Position numbers and translations under genes: made by a program | Source: ZC4RG30 sp049841155 | GTDB lineage: Bacteria; Pseudomonadota; Gammaproteobacteria; Steroidobacterales; Steroidobacteraceae | NCBI GenBank assembly: GCA_049841155.1 | Contig: JASGHI010000003.1 | Span: forward strand, 124,001 to 188,000 | Length of the DNA stretch: 64,000 nt | Reading direction: 5' to 3' | Part shown: positions 55,812 to 63,208 of the stretch, one piece after another | Position numbering within the stretch: the stretch's first letter is position 1 | How the letters are laid out: each line of letters opens with the position of its first letter | The notes under the pieces: generated by a model | What the model saw: only the letters and a program-made list of their open reading frames with translations | Database searches by the model: none | Told to the model about the DNA's origin: nothing

Positions 55812-57815
55812 ATGTATGACGTACGTACCGTCGGCGCCGCCGTGGCGCTGGCGCTTGTCTCCGTTTCCCTCTCCACGCAGGCTGGCGCGCAGCAGGTGGA
55901 GCATGCAGGCCAGCTCGAGGAGGTGGTGATAACCGCCTCGCCCATCGGTGATGCGGACCGCCTCGCAACCATTGCCGGCAGCGTCAGCCGCGAACAGCTG
56001 CTGCGCAGCGGCGGCAACACCATCGGCGATGTGCTCTCGCAGCTGCCCGGCGTGACCAGCACCAGCTATGCCGCCGGTGCCGGCCGGCCGGTGATCCGCG
56101 GCATGGATGCCAACCGCGTACGCACACTGGAGGACGGCATCGGCACCTTCGATGTATCCGATGTCGGCCCCGATCACGGTGTGCCGCTGGAGCCCTTTGC
56201 CGCCGAACGGGTGGAGGTGGTGCGCGGTGCAGCCTCGCTGCGCTATGGCAGCCAGGCCATCGGCGGCGTGGTCAATGCCATCAGCAATCGTGTGCCGCTG
56301 AACCTGGATGCGGACACTGTGCGCAGCGAGGCAGTCGCCGACTTCGGCACCGGCGCCGACAGCCGCAACCTTGCCGCGCAGGTCAATGCGCGGGGCAGCG
56401 CCTTCGCGCTGCATGCCGATGCCTTCGACCGCCACGCGGACGACTACGATACCCCTGAAGGCGTCATGGCGAATTCCTGGCTGCGCACGCGTGGCGCCGC
56501 TGTGGGAGGCGCATGGATCGGCGATGCCAACCGCCTCGGGCTGGGCGTGGTGCGCAATGAATCGCGTTACGGCATTCCCGGCGAAGCCTCGTACATAGAC
56601 ATGGCGCAGACCAAGCTCTCGCTGCGCTCGGCCTGGCAGCTCGACACCGGACCGTGGCGCAAACTGACGGTGGACGGAGGCTGGGCGGATTACGAGCACA
56701 GCGAACGTGACGAGCAGGGCGTCGCGCAGTCCACCTTCCGCGACAAGGAGTGGGACACCCGTGCCGAGGCGGTGAGCGGCCCGTGGGGCTTCCTCAATGA
56801 ATCGGCAGTGGGCGTGCAGCTGCAGCGCCGCGCATTCTCCGCACTGGGAGAGGGCGAAGAATATCTTGCGCCCACACTGACCACGAGCCATGCGCTGTTC
56901 GGCTTCGGCGAAGCGTTGCTGGCGCCGCAGTGGCGCCTGCAACTGGGTGCGCGTGTCGAGGATGTTGATGTCAGGGGCACACCAGCCGGAACCGAACAGT
57001 CCGTCACGCGCAATTTCACGCCGCTGAGCGGTTCGCTGGGACTGGTGTTCGAACCCGCCACCAACTGGCGTCTGGGCCTTGCACTGTCGTCCGCGGCCCG
57101 GGCTCCGGCCCAGACCGAGCTGTATGCACGCGGCGTGCACGATGCCACGGCGACTTTCGAGACCGGCGATCCGGGTCTGCTCGGGGAACGCGCCAACTCG
57201 GCCGAACTCACGCTGCGCTGGCGCGGCGCGCGCGTGCATGCGGATGGCTCGCTGTGGATGACGGACTTCCGCAACTACATCTACGGTGCGTTCACCGGCC
57301 GCAGCTGCAGCGCGGAAGGTCTGTGCGTGGCCGATGACGGCGAGGAGTTCAAGGAGCTGGTCTACCAGCAGCGCGGCGCGTCGTTCCGCGGCGCGGAAGG
57401 GCATGCGCAGATCGAGCTGCTGCGGCACGCTGCCGGCGACCTGCATCTGGACCTGCTCGCGGACACGGTGCGCGCGACACTCGCCGGCAATGCCGGCAAT
57501 GTCCCGCGCATTCCGCCGTGGCGGGTCGGGGCAGGGCTGTCGTGGCAGGGCGCGCGCGTCGATGCCCGCGTGAGTGTCCGCTATTCGGCGAAGCAGGACC
57601 GGACGGCGGAGGAGGAAACGCCCACCAGCGGCTTCACGAATGTCGATGCCGAGCTGGCATGGCGGCCGCTGGCGAACCGCAATACCCTGGAACTGGCGCT
57701 GGTGGGCCGCAATCTCACCGACAGCCTGCAGCGCAATGCCGTGGCATTGAACAAGGATGAGGTGATCCTGCCGGGCCGTGACCTGCGATTGATGGTGCGC
57801 GCCCGTTTCGACTGA
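55812..57815 (+). CDS. TonB-dependent receptor, ZnuD-like
   Basis: 667 residues from ATG 55812 (a GTG at 55803 is possible). Signal peptide to AGAQQ, then LEEVVITASPIGDADRLA as TonB-box region. Plug: RPVIRGMDANRVRTLEDGIGTFDVSDVGPDH and ERVEVVRGAASLRYGSQAIGGVVNAI. The DVGPDHGVPLEP segment is characteristic of zinc/copper ZnuD-type receptors. The barrel has YIYGAFTG and ends RDLRLMVRARFD. Context with DUF2946 fits metal uptake; no Zur box could be confirmed. Confidence 0.88.
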   Translation: MYDVRTVGAAVALALVSVSLSTQAGAQQVEHAGQLEEVVITASPIGDADRLATIAGSVSREQLLRSGGNTIGDVLSQLPGVTSTSYAAGAGRPVIRGMDANRVRTLEDGIGTFDVSDVGPDHGVPLEPFAAERVEVVRGAASLRYGSQAIGGVVNAISNRVPLNLDADTVRSEAVADFGTGADSRNLAAQVNARGSAFALHADAFDRHADDYDTPEGVMANSWLRTRGAAVGGAWIGDANRLGLGVVRNESRYGIPGEASYIDMAQTKLSLRSAWQLDTGPWRKLTVDGGWADYEHSERDEQGVAQSTFRDKEWDTRAEAVSGPWGFLNESAVGVQLQRRAFSALGEGEEYLAPTLTTSHALFGFGEALLAPQWRLQLGARVEDVDVRGTPAGTEQSVTRNFTPLSGSLGLVFEPATNWRLGLALSSAARAPAQTELYARGVHDATATFETGDPGLLGERANSAELTLRWRGARVHADGSLWMTDFRNYIYGAFTGRSCSAEGLCVADDGEEFKELVYQQRGASFRGAEGHAQIELLRHAAGDLHLDLLADTVRATLAGNAGNVPRIPPWRVGAGLSWQGARVDARVSVRYSAKQDRTAEEETPTSGFTNVDAELAWRPLANRNTLELALVGRNLTDSLQRNAVALNKDEVILPGRDLRLMVRARFD

Positions 57816-57875
57816 TCGTACGTGCTGCGGCAAGCCGCCGGTCCGCTTGCGGATCGGCGGCGCGGGCAGGGGAAG

Positions 57876-58283
57876 CTACTGCGCGGGATGCAGGATGGCG
57901 CTGATGAGAACCTGCGCGCGGATCGGGCAGGCGGTACGCGCGCCGGCTTCCTGTGTACGTTCACCGGTGCAGGAAACGTTCTCGCGGCGCGTGCGCTCGC
58001 GGCTGCTCGCCTTGCGGACCAGTTCGGCCACGTGACCGGAAAGATCGAATTCCCCGCTGCAGCTGTGGCATGGACAGGCATAGCGGAAGAAGCCGCGCGC
58101 CGCGGGAAAACAGCAAAAGGACTGGGACGATGGTGGCCGTGTGGTTCCATCCTGGAACACCAGTTCGATGCGCACTTCGGCCAGTTGTGGATACATATCC
58201 CGCAGTACAGCGGCGCGGGTGAAGTCCTGCTTCAGCCGCTCGCGGTTGTTCTGCGGCAATCCGCCGCGTGCGGGGCGGCTCAC
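57876..58283 (-). CDS. Conserved protein with CPCxxCxGEFDL motif
   Basis: 135 residues from GTG 58283, which overlaps the upstream stop (GTGA). LRDMYPQLAEVRIELVFQDGT is followed by PSSQSFCCFPAARGFFRYACPCHSCSGEFDLSGHVAELV. The cluster of cysteines (CPCHSCSGEF) looks like a zinc-binding knuckle. It is a known conserved hypothetical of high-GC Gammaproteobacteria. Third gene of an operon led by an RRM protein. Function unknown. Confidence 0.75.
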   Translation of the reverse strand: MSRPARGGLPQNNRERLKQDFTRAAVLRDMYPQLAEVRIELVFQDGTTRPPSSQSFCCFPAARGFFRYACPCHSCSGEFDLSGHVAELVRKASSRERTRRENVSCTGERTQEAGARTACPIRAQVLISAILHPAQ

Positions 58284-58438
58284 TTGCCGCCGCCGGCAGG
58301 TTTGAGCTCAGTGCTCGCGAGCGCAGCGGACATCTCTTCGGCCGGATGTTCGCCACGCCGCGAAAGGCGCTGGAGCTGGCGCTCTTTGCGCGCCAGCTCC
58401 TTCTGCCGTTTCTGCTGGCGGAAGTTGACCTTCGCCAT
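58280..58438 (-). CDS. Small basic protein, 52 residues
   Basis: Reads MAKVNFRQQKRQKELARKER and continues LQRLSRRGEHPAEEM, ending with ELKPAGGGK. Very basic N-terminal half, predicted helical. The gene starts 11 bases after the RRM gene stop and its stop overlaps the next start. Similar small lysine/arginine-rich proteins accompany RNA-related operons in Xanthomonadales-type genomes. An RNA- or ribosome-associated role is inferred only from composition and context. Confidence 0.75.
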   Translation of the reverse strand: MAKVNFRQQKRQKELARKERQLQRLSRRGEHPAEEMSAALASTELKPAGGGK

Positions 58439-58449
58439 CAGGGCCGTGC

Positions 58450-58767
58450 CTACCAGCGACCGCCGCCGTAGCCACCACCAAAGCCGCCACGGCCGCCACC
58501 GCCGGAGCGACCGCCACCACTGCGGGGCTTGTCCTGCGCTTCGTTGACACGCAGCGGACGTCCGTCGAGGTTTTGCCCGTTGACGGCCTGGATGGCGCGC
58601 CCGGCATCCGCCTGGCTCATTTCGACGAAGCCGAAGCCGCGCGGCCGGCCGGTCTCGCGGTCATTGGGGAGGGCGACCGACTCTACGGTACCGTGCGTCG
58701 CGAACAGCGCGCGGACCTGGTCTTCGGTGGCGGTGAACGGCAGATTGCCGACATAAATCTTGGCCAT
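58450..58767 (-). CDS. RRM RNA-binding protein with Gly-rich tail
   Basis: 105 residues. RNP-2 is KIYVGNLPF (3-11) and RNP-1 is RGFGFVEM (about 43-50), so the RNA recognition motif is complete. The tail is Gly/Arg-rich (GGGRSGGGGRGGFGGGYGG). Bacterial RRM proteins of this design are often cold-inducible. About 200 untranslated bases upstream (58768-58985) hold no gene and may carry a long leader. First gene of a three-gene operon. Confidence 0.9.
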   Translation of the reverse strand: MAKIYVGNLPFTATEDQVRALFATHGTVESVALPNDRETGRPRGFGFVEMSQADAGRAIQAVNGQNLDGRPLRVNEAQDKPRSGGGRSGGGGRGGFGGGYGGGRW

Positions 58768-58985
58768 GTATGTACTTGTCTCTCTCGGAAGGAATGAAAT
58801 GCAGCAGGAATGACGGGATCGAAGAGAGCGCAAGCTGCGGCTGACGGCGAACCAGAAGTCCTGACACCTGATCGGCAGGCGTTTCGGCTCGAGGGCAACG
58901 CGCCTGAATGGAGGCGCAAAGTCCGATACGGACGAAAGACGATCTACCCAAGCATAGCACATCCAGCGCCGCATAGTGCAGCTCG

Positions 58986-59870
58986 CTACGATTTCTGGCC
59001 GCCGCTGTGCTTCCGGGTGGCTTCGCGCCGCAGCAGTTCGCGCTTGCGCTCGACGCCCCAGCGGTAGCCCGATATGTGGCCATCCCTTCGCACGACGCGG
59101 TGGCAGGGGATGGCGACGGCAATGTGATTGGCCGCGCAGGCCTGGGCAACGGCACGTACTGCCTTCGGGGCGCCGATGCGTGCGGCGATCTCGGCATAGC
59201 TCGCCGTGGTCCCCGGCGCAATGCTGCGCAGCGCCTGCCAGACACGCTGCTGGAACGCAGTGCCGCGCACGTCCAGCGGCAGGTGCAGGCCGATGCCCGG
59301 CGCTTCAATGAAGCCCACCACCTGCGCCACCCGTTGTTCGAAGCCGGCGTCACCGCCGATCAGCTCTGCCCGGGGAAACTGGTCCTGCAGGTCGTGCACT
59401 AGGCGCTCCGGGTCGTCGCCCAGCAAGATGGCGCAGATGCCTTGCTGGCTCTGTGCGACGAGGATCGCGCCCAGCGAACATTCTCCGACGGCAAACCGGA
59501 TCTGTGTTCCCAGGCCGCCGGCGCGATACTCTCCGGCACGCATGCCCAGCACCCGTGCTGAGGTCTCGTAGAAGCGGCTGCTGGAGTTGAAACCGGCGCC
59601 GTAGATGGCGTCCGTGACCGTGCCGGCGGCATTCAGTTCCGCGCGCAGCTTGCGCGAGCGGTATGCGGTGGCGTAGGCCTTGGGCGTCAATCCGGTGCCG
59701 GCCTTGAAGACCCGGTGAAAGTAGAAGGGGCTCATGCCGGCCTGTGCGGCGAGTGCATCGAGGTCGGGCGGGGTCTGCGAGGATTCGATCAGGCGGCAGG
59801 CCTGTGAGACCAATGCGGCGTGGCGAGCCGCGGCAGCGCGGACAGGGGTTTTACTGCTACGAGAGTTCAT
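58986..59870 (-). CDS. Ada-like AraC/methylated-DNA-cysteine methyltransferase
   Basis: 294 residues. An AraC-type DNA-binding region (about 15-115; GMSPFYFHRVFKAGTGLTPKAY) is fused to an Ogt/MGMT domain with AFQQRVWQALRSIAPGTTASY and the active site IPCHRVV (Cys about 254). The N-terminal Ada zinc/phosphotriester-methyl-accepting domain is absent. It therefore repairs O6-alkylguanine and may regulate transcription but cannot sense methylphosphotriesters in the classic way. Followed on the same strand side by alkB. Confidence 0.9.
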   Translation of the reverse strand: MNSRSSKTPVRAAAARHAALVSQACRLIESSQTPPDLDALAAQAGMSPFYFHRVFKAGTGLTPKAYATAYRSRKLRAELNAAGTVTDAIYGAGFNSSSRFYETSARVLGMRAGEYRAGGLGTQIRFAVGECSLGAILVAQSQQGICAILLGDDPERLVHDLQDQFPRAELIGGDAGFEQRVAQVVGFIEAPGIGLHLPLDVRGTAFQQRVWQALRSIAPGTTASYAEIAARIGAPKAVRAVAQACAANHIAVAIPCHRVVRRDGHISGYRWGVERKRELLRREATRKHSGGQKS

Positions 59871-59945
59871 GGCCTAGCCTCGAATTTCCGTCAGGGATGC
59901 CAGGCTAGATCTCCTTCCAGTCGCAAGCACTCCGTTTCTTGCGAT

Positions 59946-60629
59946 TCAATTCCGCTCCCCTGTCGCGCCGCCGGTGCGTGAGCCCGCCCTGCGGAAAGTG
60001 AGGTTGATGCGCTGGCTTCCGATCGACGGATGGGGCTCGCCCTTCAGCGGCAGGATGCCGTGGTAACGCAACCGGTCGCCACCGCCCCAGACGGCAACGT
60101 CGCCGTGGTACAGCACTACCCTGGCTGCGGAGTCGGCACGCTCATGGCCACCAAAGAGAAAGGTGGCAGTCATGCCCAGCGAGACCGAAACCACCGGGGC
60201 GCCGAAATCCAGTTCATTCCTGTCCTGGTGCAGGGACAGCCGCGAACCCGGCAGATAGCGGTTCACCAGGCAGGCATCCGGATCGAATCCTGCGAAACCG
60301 GCGGCTCCCGCCGCTTCCCGGGCCAGCCGGGCAAAAACATCCGGCATCGGTGGCCAGGGCTGGCTGTTCGCGGGGTCGGTGCTGCTGTAGCGGTAGCCAT
60401 GCCGGCTGCTGATCCAGCCCAGAGCGCCGCAGTTGGTCATTGCCACCGACATGGTGGATCCGCCGGGTGTCACCATATGACGAAATGGCGCGATGGCTTC
60501 GATGTGGCCAACGGCGGACAGCAATGCTTCGACGCAGGGCAGGGCAAAGCCGCGCAGCACGAGCGCATCGGGAGCCATGCGTTCGCGGGCTCCCGGTTCA
60601 GGGCCGCCGAAAAGCTCGAGTGTGGTCAT
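59946..60629 (-). CDS. alkB: AlkB-type DNA oxidative demethylase
   Basis: 227 residues from ATG 60629 (AAGGA six bases upstream). Fe(II)/2-oxoglutarate dioxygenase: ligands in LSLHQDRNEL (HxD, about 148-150) and RYHGILPL (His about 200). NRYLPGSRLS and INLTFRRAG (2-oxoglutarate Arg) follow. It removes 1-methyladenine and 3-methylcytosine lesions. It lies 75 bases from the Ada-like gene, same strand, upstream. Confidence 0.93.
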   Translation of the reverse strand: MTTLELFGGPEPGARERMAPDALVLRGFALPCVEALLSAVGHIEAIAPFRHMVTPGGSTMSVAMTNCGALGWISSRHGYRYSSTDPANSQPWPPMPDVFARLAREAAGAAGFAGFDPDACLVNRYLPGSRLSLHQDRNELDFGAPVVSVSLGMTATFLFGGHERADSAARVVLYHGDVAVWGGGDRLRYHGILPLKGEPHPSIGSQRINLTFRRAGSRTGGATGERN

Positions 60630-60755
60630 TCCAGTCCTTCGATCCGCATCATGGAAGATCGGGCCCTTGGTGGCCAGCGCCATGTCAACCCGCGGCGCAT
60701 CCGGACGTTGTAGCCCCTATATACCGGACATCCCGGTTCCAAGGAGCAAGACAGC

Positions 60756-61187
60756 ATGGCCAGCAGGTTTGTCACGACATTGGCGCTCGGCACATTGTTC
60801 GCCGGGCTTGCCGTCCCGGCGTTCAGTGCCGACCGCGGCGACCGCATCAATCAGCGGCTCGATCATCGCGGCCAGCGTATCGACCAGCGGCTGGACCGGC
60901 GCGGTGAACGCGTGGACCAGCGTCTGGACCAGCGCGGCGACCATATTGAGCAGCGTCTGGACCGGCGCAGCGCACATGCCGCGGCCAATGGCCACGAGCA
61001 GCGGGCCGAAAGCCTGGAGCAGCGCGGGAACCGCATCGACCGGCGGCTGGACCGCCGTGGTGACCGCCGGGAGGAACAACTGGATGCGCGCGGCGATCGC
61101 CGCGAGGAACGTCTGGACCGTCGCGGCGACCGCATAGACAATCGGCTCGACCGCCGGCAGGAGCGTCGTGAGGAGCGTGCGCAGTAG
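60756..61187 (+). CDS. Secreted protein with 11-residue Arg/Asp repeats
   Basis: 143 residues from ATG 60756 (AAGGAG 10-15 bases upstream). Signal peptide VTTLALGTLFAGLAVPAFSA, then almost pure repeats of an 11-mer of the type DRRGDRIDQRL (for example QRLDRRGERVDQRLDQRGD, later DARGDRREERLDRRGD). The composition is dominated by Arg, Asp, Gln, Gly and Leu, so it should be helical with one charged face and strongly zwitterionic. No known domain. It precedes an ECF sigma factor gene by 24 bases. Confidence 0.75.
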   Translation: MASRFVTTLALGTLFAGLAVPAFSADRGDRINQRLDHRGQRIDQRLDRRGERVDQRLDQRGDHIEQRLDRRSAHAAANGHEQRAESLEQRGNRIDRRLDRRGDRREEQLDARGDRREERLDRRGDRIDNRLDRRQERREERAQ

Positions 61188-61211
61188 GACCGCTGCGCTA
61201 GACTGCCCCCC

Positions 61212-61778
61212 GTGCAGCCTCCGCAGCCGCTTCATGCGAGTCTCGACAGCTTCCTGGCGAGTGTGGAGCGGCGTGCGCTGCGCATTGCGCAGCTGGCCAC
61301 GCGCGACCGCGACGAGGCGCTGGATCTGGTGCAGGACGCGATGCTGCGGCTGGCGCGGCGCTATGCCTCGCGCCCGTCCGGGGAGTGGGCGCCCTTGTTC
61401 CATCGCATCCTTCTCAACCGCATCCGTGACTGGCAGCGCGGCAGGAAGCTGCGTGACAGCCTGTTCCTGCGGCGCTGGCGCGCCCCCGAAGAGGATGAGG
61501 GCGATCCGCTCGAGCAGGCCGTGGATCCCGACGCCAGCGAAGGGGCATCGGCGCTGCAGCGCGAGCAGCTGCTCGTGCGGCTGGAGGACGTCCTGCGGTG
61601 TCTGCCTGCCCGGCAGCGCGAGGCCTTCCAGCTGCGCGTCTGGGAAGGGTTGAACGTGGATGATACGGCCCTTGCGATGGGTTGTTCGGCCGGCAGCGTC
61701 AAGACGCATCTGTTCCGGGCGATGCAGGTGTTGCGTGCCGAGCTCGGTTCCGGTCTGACTTCAGGAGAGCTTCCGTGA
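61212..61778 (+). CDS. ECF RNA polymerase sigma factor
   Basis: 188 residues starting at GTG 61212. Region 2 includes RDRDEALDLVQDAMLRLARRYASRPSGEWAPLFHRILLNRIRDWQRGRK. Region 4 is LRCLPARQREAFQLRVWEGLNVDDTALAMGCSAGSVKTHLFRA. This sigma belongs to the group paired with DUF3619/DUF3106 proteins. The stop overlaps the start of the next gene (GTGA). Confidence 0.9.
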   Translation: MQPPQPLHASLDSFLASVERRALRIAQLATRDRDEALDLVQDAMLRLARRYASRPSGEWAPLFHRILLNRIRDWQRGRKLRDSLFLRRWRAPEEDEGDPLEQAVDPDASEGASALQREQLLVRLEDVLRCLPARQREAFQLRVWEGLNVDDTALAMGCSAGSVKTHLFRAMQVLRAELGSGLTSGELP

Positions 61779-62149
61779 GCGATACCGACCTGCAGGAACT
61801 CGAGCCCGAGCAGCGCCAACTGGCGCAGCAGTTGCGCGGCGTACTGCGGGATTCCGAGCAGCTGGACTCCCGGACGGCGAACCGTCTGGCGCGAGTGCGG
61901 GCCCGGGCAGTGGCGGAAGCCGAAGCCAGACATCTCTCACCATGGCAATGGGCCTCAGGTGGACTGGCTGCCGCCGCGATCATTGCAGCGCTGACATTGC
62001 GCTTTGGCCTTCCGCAGCAGTGGCGCAGTACGGCGGAGCCGGCGCCTGCGGAGGGGCTGGAAGTACTCACCGACGATGCGGATCCGGAGATGTACGAGGA
62101 TCTTGATCTCTACCGCTGGCTCGCGCAGGAGAACGGCAATCATGCCTGA
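61775..62149 (+). CDS. DUF3619-like membrane protein, candidate anti-sigma
   Basis: 124 residues from GTG 61775 with AGGAGAG upstream. N-terminal helix-rich cytosolic part (LAQQLRGVLRDSEQLDSRTANRLARVRARA), one membrane helix (ASGGLAAAAIIAALTLRF) and an acidic periplasmic tail (DDADPEMYEDLDLYRWLAQE). Size, topology and position after the ECF gene suggest an anti-sigma factor. The assignment is by context. Confidence 0.75.
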   Translation: MSDTDLQELEPEQRQLAQQLRGVLRDSEQLDSRTANRLARVRARAVAEAEARHLSPWQWASGGLAAAAIIAALTLRFGLPQQWRSTAEPAPAEGLEVLTDDADPEMYEDLDLYRWLAQENGNHA

Positions 62150-62654
62150 GCTCTTCAAACGGTCAGGCCTGCCGGGCGTGTTGCTCATTGCCATGCTGGT
62201 GCTGGCCGCGCCGGCGCGCGCCGCGGCACCGACGTGGGAACAGCTCAGCCCCGGGCAACAGGAGTTGCTGGCTCCGCTGAAATCACGCTGGGACAGCCTG
62301 CCCGAGCTGCGCCGCGAGCGCCTTGCTGCGGGGGCTGACCGTTGGGGTTCGATGGACGAGCAGCAGCGCGCGCGCGCGACCGAGCGTTTGCAGAAATGGC
62401 GGCAGATGACGCCTGTCCAGCGGCGCGAGCTGCGCCAGCAACGCGAGGAATTCCGGCGCCTGCCGCCGGAGGAGCGTCGCCGCGTGCTCGACCGCTATCA
62501 GCAGCTGCGCCAGCTATCAGCGCAGGAGCGGGCGCGGATGCGGCAGCGGTTCCAGGAGCTGCAGCGCCAGCCGGGCGGATTGCAGCGCGCCTGTCCCGGC
62601 AACCTGCAGCAGCGCCTGGATTGCCTGGGCGTGCCGACGCCCCGGGAGCGCTGA
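62142..62654 (+). CDS. DUF3106 periplasmic protein
   Basis: 170 residues with a signal peptide (LPGVLLIAMLVLAAPARAAA) and repeats of the DUF3106 type: WEQLSPGQQELLAPLKSRWD, then MTPVQRRELRQQREEFRRLPPEERRRVLDRYQQLRQLSAQERARMRQRF. Charged helical protein of the Spy/CpxP style, presumably chaperone- or stress-related. Third gene of the sigma operon with an eight-base overlap. Confidence 0.85.
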   Translation: MPELFKRSGLPGVLLIAMLVLAAPARAAAPTWEQLSPGQQELLAPLKSRWDSLPELRRERLAAGADRWGSMDEQQRARATERLQKWRQMTPVQRRELRQQREEFRRLPPEERRRVLDRYQQLRQLSAQERARMRQRFQELQRQPGGLQRACPGNLQQRLDCLGVPTPRER

Positions 62655-62671
62655 ACACGGTTGCCGATGCG

Positions 62672-63157
62672 CTATGCCACCAGGGCAGCCGCCACCGCTC
62701 CCAGCATCGCCACTATCTGCGCGGGCGCGAGCCGCACCTGCACACCGCGCCCGCCGCCATTCACGTAAACCAGTGGATGCCCCAGCGCCTGCTCCTCGAT
62801 GGCCACCGGCACGCGCTTCATCTGCCCGAACGGGCTGATGCCGCCCACCTTGTAGCCGGTGATCCGTTCGGCGTCGGCGGGCTTCATCATCTGCGCCGAT
62901 TTGGCGCCCAGCGCCGCAGCCAGCTTCTTCATCGACAGCTCGCGGTCCGAAGGCAGCATGGCGCAGGCCGGCTTGCCGTCGGCCAGCACCATCAGCGTCT
63001 TGAGCACGCGCGCCGGTGATTCCTGCAGCGCCTCGGCAGCCTGCAGGCCGACGCTGTCGGCATCCGGATCGTAGTCGTAGCGGTGCACGGTGAAGGCGAC
63101 GCCGGACTGCTCCAGCGCCTTGGTCGCGCGTGTGGTGGCGATGGGGTGGTGGGACAT
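62672..63157 (-). CDS. ybaK: Cys-tRNA(Pro)/Cys-tRNA(Cys) deacylase YbaK
   Basis: 161 residues of the YbaK/EbsC (INS-like) family. TRATKALEQSGVAFTVHRYDYDPD, KTLMVLADGKPACAMLPSDRELSMKKLA (with conserved Lys) and GYKVGGISPFGQMKRVPVAIEE match. It edits mischarged Cys-tRNA(Pro) in trans, complementing ProS encoded at 7622. Divergent from dusA. Confidence 0.94.
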   Translation of the reverse strand: MSHHPIATTRATKALEQSGVAFTVHRYDYDPDADSVGLQAAEALQESPARVLKTLMVLADGKPACAMLPSDRELSMKKLAAALGAKSAQMMKPADAERITGYKVGGISPFGQMKRVPVAIEEQALGHPLVYVNGGGRGVQVRLAPAQIVAMLGAVAAALVA

Positions 63158-63208
63158 CTGCCTATTATTCCCGCTTCATGTCACGATGCGAAACTCCGGG
63201 AGGAGGAA

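Noticed and set aside
60756..61187. Regular 33-bp repetition considered as a CRISPR array
   Set aside because: The repeats are contiguous coding units with no unique spacers and no cas genes; they encode an 11-residue protein repeat.
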